This document shows positions 60,160-64,000 of a stretch of 64,000 bases of DNA, in pieces. The stretch lies in the NCBI GenBank assembly GCA_023333565.1, contig JAJKFH010002749.1:434001-498000 (forward strand), given 5' to 3'. The position numbers and the translations under genes were made by a program. Under the pieces are notes generated by a model that worked only from the letters and a program-made list of their open reading frames with translations, did no database searches and was not told where the DNA came from. Position 1 is the stretch's first letter. The number at the start of each line of letters is the position of its first letter. Source of the DNA: Puffinus mauretanicus. Taxonomy: Eukaryota > Chordata > Aves > Procellariiformes > Procellariidae.

Positions 60160-60558
60160 CATGGCGTTGCCTTAGTAGGAAGGGATTCTTTCTACAGTAA
60201 ACACAGAATCAGTGAAATGAATTGCTGTGGAAACAGATGCCGTGCTTTTCACTCACAGAATGCTGAAATTCAGCTTTCCAGAACAAGTGGATGTAAGGCA
60301 GGTACACAAGTAATACCAGTGATCTGTCTCTGAGATAAGCCCTTCGGGCTATCTGCTGAACAGGTCCGTGGCATCACTTCAGGCACATCGGCTCCACAAG
60401 CTGCACATCAAGTGTGCAGCAGAGTCAGCACAGGAAACGGAGAAGGAAAGCAGACCACAGTGCTGTATTTAAGTCAGTTTGACCCGCCAATCCACACCTG
60501 AAAATGTGAGTCACTCTTTCTCATTCTGCCAGGCACATTTCTGAAAAAATGACGGGTA
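60160..60558. other. 399-bp spacer between inverted-repeat arms
   Basis: The spacer shows no transposase coding, no known repeat and no long ORF; the 73-codon ORF at 60112-60333 starts inside the left arm. A small GCCCTTCGGGC hairpin is present near 60340-60350. Confidence 0.6.
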
Positions 60559-60614
60559 TGTCTCCATCCATCCTCCCACAGCTCCCACTGTTGATCTCCC
60601 TCTCACTTACCACT
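60559..60614 (-). repeat. Right arm of a 56-bp inverted repeat
   Basis: Reverse-complement partner of the left arm with one substitution. Beyond 60614 the outer flanks are unrelated to the left arm's outer flank, so the homology is confined to 56 bp. No target-site duplication is visible outside the arms. Confidence 0.95.
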
Positions 60615-61195
60615 TAGAAGAGGTAGTAGTTCACCTCTTACTCACTCAAAAGGAGAAGAACTTCAGGTGCCTCTTTTAATTCATGATGCAAGAATTTCTA
60701 TTACCTTACACTTTGTTGAAGCAGTAGTAAACATGTAATCAGTTTTTAACTTGCCTGTTTGAATGCATTCATTTCTCAGAAGTTTTGTGCAAGTTCAGAG
60801 AGACTGACACCTATTAGCTCTTCCTCTTCCAGGCTTTGTTCCTTTATTTACCCAGATGCACTGGGTTCTGCTTCATCATACACTGCATGAAACTTAACCT
60901 ATCTCAAATCATGCCAGAATATCCTTTTCCAGCCCACTATAGTTTTTTAGTGGTTTGGGGAGTTCTCTGAATAGTTAGGGATAATCCTGTTATCATTGAC
61001 TCTCCCGCCACTGAAGTAATTCTGAAATATTTCACCTACATGTTAAGGAAAAGAAAGAAATACAACTAATTTCTGTTTCTAAATACCGGGGCTGGGTTCA
61101 GATAATATGTGATGGGGACTACACAAGTTCTTAAATAAACAGATGAAACTGCATATGGTTAATTCTCGCTGGAAAACAACACATTTTTCATATTA
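60615..61195. other. Unique non-coding sequence, no gene recognised
   Basis: Nothing recognised apart from a small 7-bp hairpin directly after the right arm (AAGAGGT/ACCTCTT). Confidence 0.5.
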
Positions 61196-61199
61196 CAAT

Positions 61200-61640
61200 T
61201 TCATTATCTTAAAACCACTGATAAAAGATCTGCAGTGGCGCATGCTGGGATGAATTAGTTCAGTAACTGTTCCTATTTCATTAGGATGATTTAAGCCTTC
61301 AGCAAATGTCATGGCATTAACATTTTATGCAGAGCCATGAAGAAATGGCTGCTGGAAGAATCAACAGCCTTTCCAAAAGTCAGCACTTTTTGCCTGTCTT
61401 TATGAGACCACTGGTCACTCTGCAAAATTAAGTGACAACATTGCTGCAAGAATTATGTCCCCGTGTGATGTTTCGCTTGGGCATCTGGCCATTGCAGGAA
61501 TGAAACTGTCAATAGATGCGATAGCAATCTCCATCACTGCGCTTGGGTATGGTTCAACTGTCCATTTCCATTTGGCAAATATTCCTAATAAGTCTCCCTC
61601 AGGGCAAGTAACCTTTTAATAATAATACTTTCCCTTTGAA
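61200..61640. other. Block resembling conserved non-coding DNA, with a 92-residue open frame
   Basis: The sequence has balanced composition, no simple repeats and many short TF-like cores, an appearance common in vertebrate conserved non-coding elements. One plus-strand frame is open from 61341 to TAA 61617-61619 (92 residues, or 54 from ATG 61455). The ORF is not recognised and lacks convincing flanking splice sites. Confidence 0.2.
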
Positions 61641-62463
61641 TTTGCTACAGAGGTACCTGCTCTAACATACTGTTTGTGCAGTAATATGTACTGATTGGTG
61701 ATTCCTTCTTGCTTTCCACGACACATCTCCTCAGCCCCTCTCTGACAAAGTTGCAAGGACAGCCTCTTCCCATCCACCACTCAGCTCAGATCTGGCCCCT
61801 TTTCAAAACCAGCCTGGACTTACGGGGAGCATGCTTGCACGAATCTCCCTGCCCATAGTGCTAAAAAGACTACGCCTTCCTCTTCTACCAGTTTGTACCG
61901 CAAATTTTTAGTAGATTTTTATCATTAATCTTTATTTCTGAGGAACAATGAAAATGGAAAGGTTTGATTCATACAGAGTTTACCAAAAAAGTGTTGCTAA
62001 TTTAAAACCCATAGTAAAAGGCTACCAAGCTATATTTATCGATCACATTACAAGCCTAAGCGACAAACTACAGACGTGAAATTAGGAAGTTTTACTATGT
62101 GTTGAACTGCAAGGGATTATGAGCATGGAAACAAAGTTTTAATACATTGCAGAAAAACTCTTTTCTTAATAAACTAATTCACTCAATCCATTTCTCTTCT
62201 ATACTTTCCATTTTATATAGAGGACAACATATTGTATAGTTGCTATGGATATTTTATCAAAAGTTTAGCAAAAAACTCTAATACACCTCTGTCCAAGTAC
62301 CCTCTTTTTTTGCAACTTCTCCTATACTTTCCTGTCACTTGGTTGCAGTGTGACTGTGCTGCCAACCATCCCATCTTCCTCTGCATGCCTGATAGTGATA
62401 GCTTCATTTGGAAGAAGCAGCCCTACAACTGACCACAACAAAATCAAATGAAAATTATTTTCC
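61641..62463. other. Unique non-coding sequence, no gene recognised
   Basis: ORFs are 66 codons or fewer; no repeat is recognised. Confidence 0.5.
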
Positions 62464-62506
62464 TTATTATTATTGTTGTTGTTACTATTATTCTTCTTCT
62501 ATTATC
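62464..62506 (+). repeat. ATT/GTT/CTT trinucleotide low-complexity run
   Basis: Short runs of TTA, TTG and TTC units in sequence. ORFs of 80-107 codons on both strands crossing this region are composition effects. Confidence 0.8.
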
Positions 62507-64000
62507 TCCAATGCCCAAGTCAAACTGCCAGGGCTTTTTAAAGAGAATTTTATGCCACAAGATTGGAAAATTGCCATGGGCAACAGGAAAGCAAGCCTGG
62601 CTATCATCTTGCTCAGATGGTTTAAACAGAGCAGAGGTTGCTCCTGTTGAGTTCTCTGGAGGAACAAGAAGTACGCGGTTTGTGGTGGCAAACATATGTG
62701 TAGCACCGTGGCCATGAGTAAGGCAGCAACCAAAGAAAGATACACGGTTTTAATTCTACTGCTGAGGTAACAAAGACAATTATTAAAATGGGAAGCCATG
62801 TTACAAAACACAAACCAAACTGCTTCAGTCTAATACTTGAAACAAGTATAGTCTCAAGGACTGGTCTCATAAGCAATTCCCGGACGACTTAGCTGGAGCT
62901 GGACTTCCACTCTCAAAGGTACATGTAAAAAGGCTGCTAAGAGGTGCTAACTGGAAGGGTGGCTGGCAGAGTGAAGATTCTCCTGTGCTTGGAGGGTGCT
63001 ACAGCTGGGAAGTGGGAAGTGCAGATCTTGCACCTGCAGGAGCGGGAGGACACCTCCTGCTGCATGGGGGGTGATGCCTTGAGCAGCCCTCCTGGCCTCC
63101 TTGCGCAGAAACGCTTTCTGGCATAGGTGCCAGCAGGGGACATGGCTGTGCAGACACTGTCTGACTCTGTGCAAGTCACCTGGCTTTCCAAGCCTTTTAA
63201 TCTGTGCCTGGGAAATGAGGACCAAAGCACTTCCAGGCCCTCACAGGTCACAAGAAGGCATGCGTGCTATACCCAATGGGACCTGCGAACACCCAAAATA
63301 TGTTAAAGCCTCCTAGCAGTGCCAGCAATGTAATCCTGGGAGCAAATGATGAACCATTAAGTTAAATTGTGTTCATGGTGTGTATTTTTTCTGCATTTTA
63401 TTATTCACTGCTGTTTGGAAAAATGCTCGTTTTGTCAGGCAGTAATACTGCTTCTTTTGCTTAACTGAGTTGAATATTTACAGTAGGAAAACTCTAAAAA
63501 ACATTATTCCTTTAAATCAAAATGCCATGGGAAACTTCGGAAAGTGCTTTCAGTAAAAGCTTCCACTAACAGAGCATCTTCCAACCCTAATTGGTTTGGA
63601 ATTCCTCGGTCATTTTTAAGTTAAATTACTGTTCATTTATCCATGCCTCTCTCACATAACCAATAAAGAAGCTATCTAGATGTCTGCTCGGAGACCTGAG
63701 CTGTTATTTAAAGCAATAATGGAGCCTGCTTTTTTAATAGTTCACTGCATAAACTTATCTTTTTAAAAATCTCACTTCAGCTAATCACTTCTAGTTCAGT
63801 TGTTTCAAGATTGCCAATCCCAAGTTATTAACCATCATGAACTAGGTACTCAAAATTATGACTTAAAAAAAAAATCTATTTCTGCATGCCTCCAGGGTTT
63901 CAGGCTGGCGTTGTTGATATATTGAGTTTTACCTAGAGTTGTGAAGGCTGGAAACTTATCACTTCTCTGGGGCAAAACTGAGAGTGTAAAATGATGCCAG
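62507..64000. other. Unique non-coding sequence; last 700 bp possibly conserved
   Basis: 62.9-63.3 kb is GC-richer, with overlapping short ORFs on both strands (60-104 codons), none recognised. 63320-63860 is AT-rich with TTAAGTTAAAT occurring twice (near 63359 and 63617) and several TTATTTAAAG-like cores; it reads like slowly evolving non-coding DNA. That is inference from appearance only. Confidence 0.4.

Noticed and set aside
60620..60631. GAGGTAGTAGTT, similar to the start of let-7
   Set aside because: Only the first 10 bases agree with let-7. The complementary arm expected in a let-7 precursor is absent; the local 7-bp hairpin is too small.
1..64000. CRISPR arrays, operons, phage or bacterial defence systems
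   Set aside because: No regularly spaced direct repeats, no dense coding and no ribosome-binding-site pattern; CR1 and ERV elements show a bird genome.

Overview
The window looks like nuclear DNA from a bird, most likely a neoavian. Three things point there: a CR1 LINE copy ending in the avian 3' octamer repeat (ATTCTATG-type), two further CR1 fragments, and four solo LTRs of an endogenous-retrovirus type I remember as common in bird genomes. Base composition is mostly moderately AT-rich, with short CpG-richer patches. No bacterial or viral gene organisation is visible. I recognise no cellular protein-coding gene, tRNA, rRNA or CRISPR array. Nearly all ATG-initiated ORFs are short and look like chance ORFs of intergenic or intronic sequence.

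Layout. 1-15375 is unique sequence without a recognisable gene; it holds a TAATTA-rich block near 11.6-11.8 kb and a GC-richer block at 11.8-12.3 kb. At 15376-15964 is a solo LTR with a perfect 5-bp target duplication and an expanded ATT microsatellite inside it. 16711-17836 is a 5'-truncated CR1 carrying the C-terminal part of reverse transcriptase, broken by one frameshift. 18-20 kb holds an RFX-like/TATA-like cluster and a strong polypurine tract. 20-41 kb is largely unique, with a CR1 tail at 27.0 kb, a CpG-enriched patch at 34.9-35.6 kb, weak ancient-repeat remnants and weak exon candidates at 27.2 and 39.8 kb. 41-49 kb has an old reverse-oriented CR1 fragment, another exon candidate (43.7 kb), a solo LTR (44.8 kb), a tRNA-SINE-like head (45.8 kb), a microRNA-precursor-like stem-loop (46.7 kb) and a reverse-oriented LTR of a related subfamily (48.5 kb). 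49-64 kb has one more solo LTR (58.0 kb), a nearly perfect 56-bp inverted repeat with a 399-bp spacer (60.1/60.6 kb), and blocks that read like conserved non-coding DNA (61.2-61.6 and 63.3-63.9 kb).

The retroelements are independent insertions and no gene pathway can be assembled from this window. The parts least explained by ordinary repeats are the 60-kb inverted repeat and the 46.7-kb stem-loop. The exon candidates rest only on splice-site appearance and open frames and are offered with low confidence.
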